This document shows positions 41,628 through 49,642 of a stretch of 64,000 nucleotides of DNA, piece after piece (the stretch's first letter is position 1; the number at the start of each line of letters is the position of its first letter). The position numbers and the translations under genes were made by a program. The notes beneath the pieces are model-generated. The model did no database searches, had not been told where the DNA came from, and saw only the letters and a program-made list of their open reading frames with translations. The stretch is from an uncultured Latescibacterota bacterium (GTDB taxonomy: Bacteria; Latescibacterota; UBA2968): contig OX638329.1 of assembly GCA_951812755.1 (NCBI GenBank), positions 1,969,339 to 2,033,338 on the forward strand. The letters run 5' to 3'.

Positions 41628-44591
41628 TTAAAAACTCACCTTGATCCCGAAAAAGATATCTCTCGGAGGCAAGAAGGTCGCGCTTTCTGCGTTCGGCATT
41701 ATGATATGGCTGTCCTCTCCTCCGATGGCCCCCATCCTGTCGTTCCCCACCGGATTTTCGTAGGCCGGAGATTCGGGCAGGTTCAAGGATGTCATATAGT
41801 CCTCCCTGTCGGAGGTGCTGACAAAACCCGCGTTCCCATTGAAGTATTTCTGGTTGAACAGATTCGTAATATCCACAAACAGGCCGACATCTACTCCTCT
41901 CGCCACGAAGTCTTTGGATATTCGCGCGTTCCAGTTCGAATAGTTCTCCCACTGGAGGTTGTTCTGGATGCCTGGAACCTGGTTTGGATTGTAGGTGATC
42001 CAGCCCCCGGCTCTCCAGTTGTAGAAGAGGCTGAATCGAAATCTCTCCAGCGGCTTGAATCCAGCCACTTCTGGTCCGGAATCCGGCGGCACCAGGAGCA
42101 TCACATTCGCCCGGAATGAGGGCCGAGTTTTAGGCCTGCTCTGGTATGGGTTCTGTAGGCCAAAAAGCCTGTGTTGAACCGGGTCCTCGTAGTAGTTCCG
42201 GCGCCCGATAAACCCACTGGTCAGGACCATATAGTTGTAGTTCGCCCATCCTGTGAACCACTGTCCCACGCTTTTATCCACTCTAATTTCGAAACCCCTG
42301 ATGTCCGCGTAGTTGTTGTTTTCAACGGTGGTATAGACCACGCTTCCATCTACATTGTTGTAGGTGACATTGCCAGCCTGGTCGGCGACATCCTTATAGT
42401 ATCCGGCCAGATGAATGAGCACCGTATTGAACAGATTGTGGTCATACCCCAGTTCATAAGCGATGGTTCGTTCCCACTCTGTGCTCGGGTTGCCCAGATA
42501 GGTTATCTTGCCCGGAAAACTCCTCCGAACGCCGTAGTAATTCTCTGTTCTGGGTATGCTGTAGAAGTGACCGTAGTTGAAATAGATTTTCGAATTCACT
42601 GTGATGGGGTGCGATACGCCCAGCCGTGGGCTGAATTTGAGGTGGCTCTCGGCCGGCTCCGTGGGAACGACTTCCTCAAAGTCATCCTGGTATTTCGCCG
42701 TCAGGAATTTGGAATAGCGATCCACTGAATACCAGTCTGTGGCGGGCGTGGCATAATCCATACGAACCCCAATATTCGCGATCATGCCCTCCACCTCCAG
42801 CTTGTCCTGGGCGTACGCGCTGAACCGTTTGGGGATCTTTTCGTACGTGTTGATCCAGGTGTAGGGTGTGATGCCCGGGTTGTAGATGGCATTCCAGACC
42901 GCCATGTCGTTATAGACATAGTGAAATCCTGCTTTGGCCTGATTGTAACGGTCGATCTGGCTGGTGATATCCGCCCGGATATTCGTGGTCGTAACAATCG
43001 AGCTGTCACGAGCCGTCGAAAGATGCATGCCCATACGCATTCCGTCCTGGGCTTCAATTGAATCAAACCACAAACCCAGCGGTGCTTCATCTACCATCAT
43101 TGGACCGAACTGGTATTGCAGCGTGCGGTCCCTGATGGGCAGGGCAGTCGTACGGTACTCGGATTCCATCCGATCTACCCTGAGGTTGTAGAAAGTAGAT
43201 CTGCCCAGCGTGTGTGTGAGTACGAAACCCAACGAGGTCCTCTTGAGGCTGAACAGAGAAAACCTGGATGGTGTATAGATCGTCGCGCCGCTATAGCTGG
43301 CCGCGTCCGCCAGTGCCTCGATGGCGTTGTCGTAATAGAGCCCTGTGTTGCCGTCTGCGACCGACTCGATATTGCTATATCCTCCGACAGCAGTGAGTTT
43401 CATTGATGGGATGATATTCAGAATCAGCTTCAGCGTCGAGTTGTCTTCTCGATGGTTGTCCCTTGACATCGGATAGGGATAGATATTGATATCCGTACGG
43501 TGTGATGCAAAGAAGCTCAGCCTCCTACTGGCGGGAATCAGCGGTCCTCCGATACTCGCGTCTCCAATATGGTCCGCTTTGTCCCCATCCTTCAAAGGGC
43601 GTGGTCCTCCTTCGGCGAATTTTCTGAACATAAATAGCTGCTGGGCTTCTTGGGGCGACATGTCATTTGAGGGATCGTCATCTTCTGTATATCGCCTGGC
43701 TATTTCATTCCAGCCTACAAACTGCCTTTCCTGCAGCTGGGTTGCCTCGTCCCACTTGCCCGTACCTTCAAAGGCAACCTCAGGATCGAGAAAAGCCCGT
43801 AGATAGTAGTTATCTGCGCTATACCATGAGGGTCCGAAATGCTTTTTGGCAGGTGGGCTGTACCGATAATCAACCGACCCGTGGTAACGGTCCTGGGCAG
43901 ATTTTGTGATCACGTTGATCACACCTGATCTCACGTTCCCGTATTCTGCATTGAATCCACCGGTGATAATCGAGATCTCCTGCACGGCACTCAGGTTGAG
44001 GGAGGTCAGCGTGGGCCTGTTCACCCGTTCATCCACCATCAGGATGCCATCTACCATCATCGCGACCTGGTTTTGCCCACCCCCTCGGACCACCATATTC
44101 TCGATTCCCGGCTGCGTGTTCAGGAACTGCTCGACTTTCACAACCGCAGGGATCTCCCTCACCTGCTCACCCTGGATAATTACCTCGCTGGCCGAAACGT
44201 CCATTTGGACCACTTCCCTTTCAGCCATTACCGTGATCTCCTGTCCCACTATACTACTAACTTGCAATGAGAAGTTGACAGGAACCGTACGTCGTCCCTG
44301 CACCAGCACGTCCGTTTTGCTCACAGTGGTGTATCCGACCATGGATACCCGGACCACATGCTTGCCCGGTGAAACGTTCAGGATGTTGTAAACGCCTTCC
44401 ACATCGGTGGAAGCTCCTGATGATGTACCTTCGATGATCACGTTCGCCCCCGGTAGGGGCTCTCCGGTCTCCGCGTCTGTGACGACACCGCGGACTTTAC
44501 CTGTCTCTTGGGCTAACAGGTCTCCCTGCACGAGGAAGAGCGAAAGCGCAATGCTAAGTAGCGGTAGAAACCATCTTCTTGTCCGTTCCAT
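41628..44591 (-). CDS. TonB-dependent receptor with carboxypeptidase-regulatory-like domain, copy A
   Basis: 987 residues. Signal peptide (1-27), CarboxypepD_reg-like domain (about 31-110, GEPLPGANVIIEGTSSGASTD), then the plug with EFLN-like QFLNTQPGIENMVVRGG and GGFNAEYGNVRSGVINVITK, then a 22-strand-type barrel ending GIKVSF. This is the SusC-like/TonB-receptor layout used for import of oligosaccharides or large nutrients across the outer membrane. AGGAG is the ribosome site. It is the first gene of its operon, preceded by a very AT-rich upstream region. Confidence 0.93.
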   Translation of the reverse strand: MERTRRWFLPLLSIALSLFLVQGDLLAQETGKVRGVVTDAETGEPLPGANVIIEGTSSGASTDVEGVYNILNVSPGKHVVRVSMVGYTTVSKTDVLVQGRRTVPVNFSLQVSSIVGQEITVMAEREVVQMDVSASEVIIQGEQVREIPAVVKVEQFLNTQPGIENMVVRGGGQNQVAMMVDGILMVDERVNRPTLTSLNLSAVQEISIITGGFNAEYGNVRSGVINVITKSAQDRYHGSVDYRYSPPAKKHFGPSWYSADNYYLRAFLDPEVAFEGTGKWDEATQLQERQFVGWNEIARRYTEDDDPSNDMSPQEAQQLFMFRKFAEGGPRPLKDGDKADHIGDASIGGPLIPASRRLSFFASHRTDINIYPYPMSRDNHREDNSTLKLILNIIPSMKLTAVGGYSNIESVADGNTGLYYDNAIEALADAASYSGATIYTPSRFSLFSLKRTSLGFVLTHTLGRSTFYNLRVDRMESEYRTTALPIRDRTLQYQFGPMMVDEAPLGLWFDSIEAQDGMRMGMHLSTARDSSIVTTTNIRADITSQIDRYNQAKAGFHYVYNDMAVWNAIYNPGITPYTWINTYEKIPKRFSAYAQDKLEVEGMIANIGVRMDYATPATDWYSVDRYSKFLTAKYQDDFEEVVPTEPAESHLKFSPRLGVSHPITVNSKIYFNYGHFYSIPRTENYYGVRRSFPGKITYLGNPSTEWERTIAYELGYDHNLFNTVLIHLAGYYKDVADQAGNVTYNNVDGSVVYTTVENNNYADIRGFEIRVDKSVGQWFTGWANYNYMVLTSGFIGRRNYYEDPVQHRLFGLQNPYQSRPKTRPSFRANVMLLVPPDSGPEVAGFKPLERFRFSLFYNWRAGGWITYNPNQVPGIQNNLQWENYSNWNARISKDFVARGVDVGLFVDITNLFNQKYFNGNAGFVSTSDREDYMTSLNLPESPAYENPVGNDRMGAIGGEDSHIIMPNAESATFLPPRDIFFGIKVSF

Positions 44592-44841
44592 ATTTCTCTC
44601 CTCTTTTTTCCAACCTGTGATGCAACGTGTTAAATTTTATAGCATTTATACCTCCTTCCTGCCGAAAGACCCGATGATGTATCTTCTAAATAGGACAAGG
44701 GGTCTATTCGGTTGGCAATTTTTGTTGCTGAAACTGTTTAAAAAAAAACAAAAAATAAGTTTTTCTAAAAAAAAATAGTAGTCTTAATTTATTTTTTTAA
44801 TTAGCAGATGTCAATATATTTCTCCCCGATGGGTAGCTTTA
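44592..44841. promoter_or_regulatory. AT-rich upstream region of the TonB receptor operon
   Basis: About 250 bp with no gene. A and T runs at 44740-44805 look like an UP-element or bent DNA. On the minus strand TATAAA (near 44640-44645) could be a -10, but I see no good -35. It borders the first truncated tRNA 3' copy. Confidence 0.35.
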
Positions 44842-44865
44842 TGGTGGGCAGTATCGGATTCTAAC
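44842..44865 (-). repeat. Very degraded copy of the tRNA-Val 3' end
   Basis: TGGTGGGC then about 16 bases resembling the TpsiC arm of the copy 70 bp away, with several changes. It carries the CCA complement at its left edge. It is the fourth, oldest-looking tRNA 3' fragment of the island. Confidence 0.5.
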
Positions 44866-44870
44866 AAAAA

Positions 44871-44898
44871 AAAGGCCTACGATTTTCTCGTAAGCTTT
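44871..44898 (-). terminator. tRNA-associated terminator hairpin, degraded copy
   Basis: AAAGGCCTACGA ... TCGTAAGCTTTT, a 12-bp stem with one mismatch and one wobble. It stands just downstream of the truncated tRNA end at 44912, as the better hairpins do at 56232-56264 and 59068-59102. Confidence 0.65.
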
Positions 44899-44911
44899 TT
44901 TATTAAATTTA

Positions 44912-44963
44912 TGGTGGGCGATACTGGATTCGAACCAGTGACCTCCTGCTTGTAAGGCAGGCG
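44912..44963 (-). other. Truncated tRNA-Val 3' half, candidate attachment site (left edge)
   Basis: It matches the intact tRNA gene at 59115-59191 from CCA through the TpsiC arm, variable loop and anticodon arm, with a single change in the T loop, then diverges abruptly after 44963. The D arm and 5' acceptor strand are missing, so it cannot be a tRNA. A 3'-half tRNA duplicate is the usual footprint of tyrosine-recombinase integration into a tRNA gene. No integrase is present in the window. Confidence 0.8.
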
Positions 44964-44964
44964 T

Positions 44965-44992
44965 TTTTGTAATATTTACAATACTTACAAAA
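44965..44992. repeat. Inverted repeat beside the truncated tRNA
   Basis: TTTTGTAA (44965-44972) / TTACAAAA (44985-44992) with a 12-bp spacer, starting one base after tRNA homology ends; GTAACATCAAAA and GTAACATT follow. It could be recombinase core or arm sites (inference). Confidence 0.5.
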
Positions 44993-45070
44993 GTGTAACA
45001 TCAAAAGTAACATTGGAGAATGGGTATCAATGGGGGTCTACAGGTAGCAACAGGTACGATTTCTGGGATA

Positions 45071-45466
45071 GTGTCCTTATATTTCTGTAAAAAGTAAAAA
45101 AGTCACCGTAGCTCCGAGAAAAATCTTAAAATAGGGGTGACAAAGTAGTATAAACCCTAACTTGGAGGCTACGATGACTTACCCCAAAGATATAAAAATT
45201 ACCGCGCCAGAGCAATTTGCACTTTTGAATGACCCTGATTTTCGACGACCAACCTTTTAGAACGGCTCAACCGAGAGATCAAAAGACGGGCTGATGTGGT
45301 GCAGATCTTCCCCAATGAAGAGGCTTGTGAACGTCTCATCGGCGCGTTGTGTATGGAATGGTCTGAAGAGTGGATCACTGGCAGACGCTATCTGGACATG
45401 ACGGATTTGAAATAAAATCGCTGACCCCTATATCACGGGGCTACCTTTTTACAGAACTTTTTGGAC
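45071..45466 (+). mobile_element. IS256-family remnant, internally deleted
   Basis: Inverted-repeat cores TTCTGTAAAAAG (45083-45094) and CTTTTTACAGAA (45445-45456), with outer GTCC/GGAC, enclose both ends of a transposase gene. The middle, most of the usual 1.3-kb element, is gone. It may be movable in trans by a full-length relative. I could not define a clean target duplication. Confidence 0.75.
45174..45415 (+). pseudogene. IS256 (mutator-type) transposase pseudogene
   Basis: The first 26 or so codons (ATG at 45174, preceded by GGAGG) run MTYPKDIKITAPEQ and onward. Near 45254 the frame jumps to the C-terminal end of the transposase, LLERLNREIKRRADVV, IFPNEEACERLIGAL and RRYLDM, stop at 45413-45415. 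The catalytic DDE region is deleted. The original first frame hits a stop at 45258-45260, so no protein is made from both parts. Confidence 0.8.
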
Positions 45467-45531
45467 TTGACCTACCTGGGTTGAATGTTGTATTATATGT
45501 TAAAGTAGAAAATATTATGTTTAATAGCGAT

Positions 45532-45636
45532 GTGGGCGATAGCGGCACGGAAAAAGACCTGATCGCCCGCTACATTCATCAGCACAGCGATCGGGCCAAT
45601 CGGCCGTTTGTGCCCGTGAACTGCGGAGCCATTCCA
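45532..45636 (+). pseudogene. Fragment of a sigma-54-dependent (NtrC-type) activator
   Basis: The translation holds [18 protein letters not shown] and [12 protein letters not shown], the Walker A and following helix of the sigma-54 activator AAA domain, where functional proteins read GESGTGKE. The Lys-containing loop is changed and the rest of the domain is absent on both sides. It is debris within the island; nothing else is seen between 45416 and the barrel gene at 45773. Confidence 0.75.
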
Positions 45637-45772
45637 GTTGTGTATTGCTTGTACCACAAGTAGCTGAGTGTATAGGTATTTCAGGCTGTTCGGCTTCGTT
45701 CCCTTCAGCGCACATCTCGCAAGTCGAATAACCGCGGGAAATTCAGGCCTATCACCAAAAGGAGGGATGCTT

Positions 45773-46486
45773 ATGCGATTCAAAAACATGCGACTTACCG
45801 CAGTGCTCCTGCTTGTACTCCTGCTGTCTCCAGCGATACCCGCTTTGGCTCAGGATAGCCAATGGGGTCTGGGGACAAATCTTAGCTATTCTCTGCCGGT
45901 GCTGGGCCTCAGAAGCTGGTTCACTCAGGGCCCCGAACTGGGCGTTATGTTGCTCTATAACTACACCTCCAGAACCGAGCTGGAAGTGGAATATCACCAT
46001 GTTCGTTTCAACGGTGGGAGTCTGGAGGAACGAACCTTCATGTGGGCGCCGACGGGGACCACGGATCGAAGTCCATACGGCAGCCCGAACGCGCAGTCCC
46101 GGATGCGAATAAACAGCTACCTGGTCAATGGGATTTTTTACCTGGACCAGAGGCAATCCGGCAGCGGATGGGCGCCGTATTTTAGCTTCGGGAGCGGTTT
46201 TTACCACTACCGGACGCGTGAGACGGGGCTCATCTTTCCCGGCCAGACAGGGGATGCGCTGGACTCGACACTCGTGTTGGAGCCGGATGGGGACTCAAGA
46301 GCGGCTCTGGGGATCAGCCTCGGGCTTGGAGTTGGACTTTTCGTGTCCGAGCGAGCGACCATCGATTTCCGCGGCCGGTATAACGTGATGCTGGGTCAAC
46401 TGCGGCCGATGAAGGCGTGGGGGTTAGAGGAGGTATTTCCATTTCAGATATTGGACTTCGGCATTCGGATCAAAATGTATCTTTAG
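45773..46486 (+). CDS. Outer-membrane beta-barrel-like protein
   Basis: 237 residues. A signal peptide (MRFKNMRLTAVLLLVLLLSP..., cleavage after PALA) is followed by alternating aromatic and polar strands (TELEVEYHHVRF, WAPYFSFGSGFYHYR, FVSERATIDFRGRYNVML) ending with FGIRIKMYL, typical of an 8-strand OmpA/OmpW-like barrel. I start at the ATG at 45773, seven bases after GGAGG. It lies 63 bp upstream of the second TonB receptor and is probably its first operon gene. There is no counterpart in the copy A locus. Confidence 0.8.
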   Translation: MRFKNMRLTAVLLLVLLLSPAIPALAQDSQWGLGTNLSYSLPVLGLRSWFTQGPELGVMLLYNYTSRTELEVEYHHVRFNGGSLEERTFMWAPTGTTDRSPYGSPNAQSRMRINSYLVNGIFYLDQRQSGSGWAPYFSFGSGFYHYRTRETGLIFPGQTGDALDSTLVLEPDGDSRAALGISLGLGVGLFVSERATIDFRGRYNVMLGQLRPMKAWGLEEVFPFQILDFGIRIKMYL

Positions 46487-46549
46487 GGGCTCGCCGTAAA
46501 TCTGCCCAGGTTGAACCGAACGAGCCAAAAGGAAAGGAGAAACCGGTAT

Positions 46550-49500
46550 ATGGGAAACCTGAAACTGCTTGTGGTCTGCGTGCTGGCGCTGGGCCTGCTG
46601 TGGGACTACGCCGGGCATGCGGAAGCTGCGACGACCGGTAAAATCACGGGGAAGGTAACCGACGGGCAGGGCAACCCCCTGCCGGGGGCGAACGTGATTG
46701 TGGCCGGAATGCGACTGGGCGCGAGTGCGGACGTGGACGGGCGCTACCTGATCCTGGCGGTGTCGCCGGGGAAGCACAGGTTGACTGCGTCGATGGTCGG
46801 ATACGGGTCGGTGTCGCAGACGGACGTGAACGTGCAAGTCGATTATACGATGACGGTGGATTTCATCCTCCAAGAGGAGACGATCCAGACTGGGGAGATC
46901 GTGGTGGTGGCGGAACGACCGCTGGTGGAGCCGGACAAGACGACGAGTAAGTACGTAGTGAGCTCCGAGGAGATCGAGCAGCTTCCTATCGTGCGGGAAG
47001 TAGATGAGTTCGTAAGCCTGCAGGCGGGGACGGTGCCAGACGGGAGCCTCCAGATCCGGGGCAGTCGGGCCGACGACGCGACCTTCTATGTAGATGGGGT
47101 GCCTATCGTGACCTACGACGGCCAGTCCAGGTTCAACCGGTTCCATGGGGTGAACACCAGTGCCGTGCAAGAGCTTACCGTGCTGACTGGGGGGTGGGAG
47201 GCGGAATACGGCAACGCCCAGGGCGGAATAATCAACATCGTGACGCGGGAGGGTGGTTTACGGTATTCCGGACGGTTCGAGTACGTGTTCGAACCGGTGG
47301 GGAAGAAGCACTGGGGGAAGGATGTGTACGAGGCGCCGCAGTTCGAGGGCAACCTCCGGTGGGACGATCCGGACTGGGTGAACGAGACCTATGCAGACAA
47401 CGACCACCCCGGGCCTGACTTCATCTTCGGCACCGCAGACGACAATGACCGCATCCACACGCGGACGGACTACACCGGTGTGACCGGGCACTTCTTCGAG
47501 GGATTCTTCTCCGGGCCGCTGACCCGAAGCGCGACTTTTTTCGCCAGCTCGCGCACGGACCGGTCGGCCAGCGCGTTTCCGGGCGCTGCGAAGCGCATCC
47601 CGGCCAACACGCAAAACACAGGGAAGTTGAGCTTTGACCTGACGTTCAATATGAAGCTGAATATCGGCGGATTCTACCACCGGACCTGGGGGGACAGCGA
47701 CGGAAGGGTGCAGATCACCCGCCGTCAGTCCATAGCAGGGTCTAGTGCCGGGATCTCGCGAGGGATGCAGGACGCCGGGCGGAACCTCTTTTTGCCATCG
47801 GGATCCACGGTGGGGAAATTCACCGACACGGACAACCTGCTCTACGCATTTGCGACGCACACGCTGAGCCCCCGGACGTTCTACGAGGTTCGGCTGTCCT
47901 GGTCCTCCGCCAGTCAGGACACGAGCGGACTGCCGGCGATCTCGGAGGACCCGGTCAGGGACAAGCAAGGGTTCTTCAACCTGCCTCGAAAGGTTCGGGC
48001 ATTCGAGGTTTCGAGGCGCCACCGGGTCAACTTCAAGGCAGACCTGTCCAGCCAGGTCACTTCGGGGCACCTGCTCAAGACAGGGATCGATCTCACCCTG
48101 TTCAACTCCTGGGGGTGGGGGTTCGTGCAGGAGAACCCCAGCATCCGGCGGATCAGCTACTACGGGGACGGTAGCCAGATCAAAGAGGCGATCAGCCCTA
48201 TCCAGCTCACTTTCTACGCGCAGGACAAGATGGAGTTCGAGGGGATGGTAGTGAACGCCGGGCTGCGGCTGGACGCCTTCTATCCCCGGTTTGATCGGTT
48301 CACGGTGCCGGCCTTCCCGTCGGCTCCGATGTACAACTCCTACACCCTCCTGCAGAAAGCGCCCACGACCGCGATGGAGAACCACATAGCAGTCAGCCCC
48401 CGGGTGGGGGTGTCTCACCCGATCACGGCCAGTTCCATTATCCGGTTTTTCTACGGCAAGTTCTACCGGTGGCCGGAATTCCGGACGCAGTTTGGGCGGC
48501 AGTTCTTCGCGAACGCGCCGGACCGGGATCTGGACAATAACGGCCAAATCGACGAAGACGAGAGGTTCAACGGGCTGACCGAGACGGACCTGGGGACGTG
48601 GTTCGGGCACTACGGCCTGCCCGAGCAGACGAGCAGTTTTGAGGTGGGCATGGACTGGAATGCGGTCTCCGACTACGTGCTGTCGATGACGGCGTTCTAC
48701 AAGAGCACGGACGACCAGCACAGCTCCAGATCCGGCATGAACTGGAACGATCCCCGCACGGGCAGTCCGAACCGCACGGGCGTACCGGTGAACCGGTGGT
48801 GGGAGGATATGCGGGGGCTGGAGTTCAGCCTGCGAAAGCGGGTCAGTCCCCGGTTCTATTTCCGAGCGGCGTACAACGTACAGTGGGCGTCCGCGGGTCA
48901 GACGAGCCCGAAGGCCTACGGTTGGTACCCGGACTCCACCTGGGTGGCCGCGGGGAACTACTGGTACAAGTACGAGGTCGTGAACGGAGAAGAGGTGCCG
49001 GTGCCGCTGACGGAGGCGGAGATCCGGGATATCGGACACAAGGCGCAGGAGCGCATCCGGGGATTCCTCGAAGCGGAGGACGAACGCATCCTGGTCCCGG
49101 TGAAGGATGAGCCGGGGTTCTGGGGGCTCTACAACCCCAACGGGGGGAGCCTCTCCGACGAAACCGGGCCGTTCTTCGGCTCGGACATCCGGGCCTTCGG
49201 GAGCCTGCAGGCCTTTTACCAGACCCCCAGCGACTGGGGGCCGAAGGTGGGGCGAGCCGGGCTTCTGGGGAACATCCAGTTCAACTTAATCTACCACATC
49301 CGAGGGGGCAACCCCTTCGAGTACAGCCCGCCGGAAGGCGGGTCGGAGATCCGGCACCGGCCGATCCGCACCTGGACGGATTTCAACGCACAGAAGACAT
49401 TCCGGGAGTTGGGCGGCAGGGGCCTGAACCTGACCCTGTTCGTGGAGACGTTCAATATCTTCGGACAGAAGGACCGGAACGCGGGCAACTTCGACTATGT

Positions 49501-49624
49501 GCAGTACGGGCTACGCAAGCCTCGGCCGAACGACCCGAACTACAAGCTATATGGAGACCCGAACGATCGGAGCTTCTGGGGCCGGCCTCGAGATGTCCAT
49601 CTGGGACTGCGGGTGAGGTTCTAA
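46550..49624 (+). CDS. TonB-dependent receptor with carboxypeptidase-regulatory-like domain, copy B
   Basis: 1,024 residues: signal peptide (1-26), regulatory-like domain (about 30-110, GNPLPGANVIVAGMRLGASAD), plug (DEFVSLQAGTV, GGWEAEYGNAQGGIINIVTREGG), and a barrel ending HLGLRVRF. It is homologous but clearly diverged from the receptor at 41628-44591. Base composition is strikingly GC-rich compared with genes outside the island, with heavy use of GGG, CGG and CTG codons; a long false open frame on the other strand results. It is followed after 18 bp by the sort-domain protein gene. Confidence 0.93.
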   Translation: MGNLKLLVVCVLALGLLWDYAGHAEAATTGKITGKVTDGQGNPLPGANVIVAGMRLGASADVDGRYLILAVSPGKHRLTASMVGYGSVSQTDVNVQVDYTMTVDFILQEETIQTGEIVVVAERPLVEPDKTTSKYVVSSEEIEQLPIVREVDEFVSLQAGTVPDGSLQIRGSRADDATFYVDGVPIVTYDGQSRFNRFHGVNTSAVQELTVLTGGWEAEYGNAQGGIINIVTREGGLRYSGRFEYVFEPVGKKHWGKDVYEAPQFEGNLRWDDPDWVNETYADNDHPGPDFIFGTADDNDRIHTRTDYTGVTGHFFEGFFSGPLTRSATFFASSRTDRSASAFPGAAKRIPANTQNTGKLSFDLTFNMKLNIGGFYHRTWGDSDGRVQITRRQSIAGSSAGISRGMQDAGRNLFLPSGSTVGKFTDTDNLLYAFATHTLSPRTFYEVRLSWSSASQDTSGLPAISEDPVRDKQGFFNLPRKVRAFEVSRRHRVNFKADLSSQVTSGHLLKTGIDLTLFNSWGWGFVQENPSIRRISYYGDGSQIKEAISPIQLTFYAQDKMEFEGMVVNAGLRLDAFYPRFDRFTVPAFPSAPMYNSYTLLQKAPTTAMENHIAVSPRVGVSHPITASSIIRFFYGKFYRWPEFRTQFGRQFFANAPDRDLDNNGQIDEDERFNGLTETDLGTWFGHYGLPEQTSSFEVGMDWNAVSDYVLSMTAFYKSTDDQHSSRSGMNWNDPRTGSPNRTGVPVNRWWEDMRGLEFSLRKRVSPRFYFRAAYNVQWASAGQTSPKAYGWYPDSTWVAAGNYWYKYEVVNGEEVPVPLTEAEIRDIGHKAQERIRGFLEAEDERILVPVKDEPGFWGLYNPNGGSLSDETGPFFGSDIRAFGSLQAFYQTPSDWGPKVGRAGLLGNIQFNLIYHIRGGNPFEYSPPEGGSEIRHRPIRTWTDFNAQKTFRELGGRGLNLTLFVETFNIFGQKDRNAGNFDYVQYGLRKPRPNDPNYKLYGDPNDRSFWGRPRDVHLGLRVRF

Positions 49625-49642
49625 TAAAAGGAGGACGATACG

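Noticed and set aside
44912-44963. Considered as a functional second tRNA-Val
   Set aside because: The D arm and 5' acceptor strand are absent, so it cannot fold as a tRNA; kept only as an attachment-site fragment.
47258-49039. Long open frame on the minus strand opposite TonB receptor copy B
   Set aside because: It is the mirror of a GC-rich gene; the translation is Arg/Pro/Val-rich with no domain, while the plus strand has clear receptor motifs and a ribosome site.
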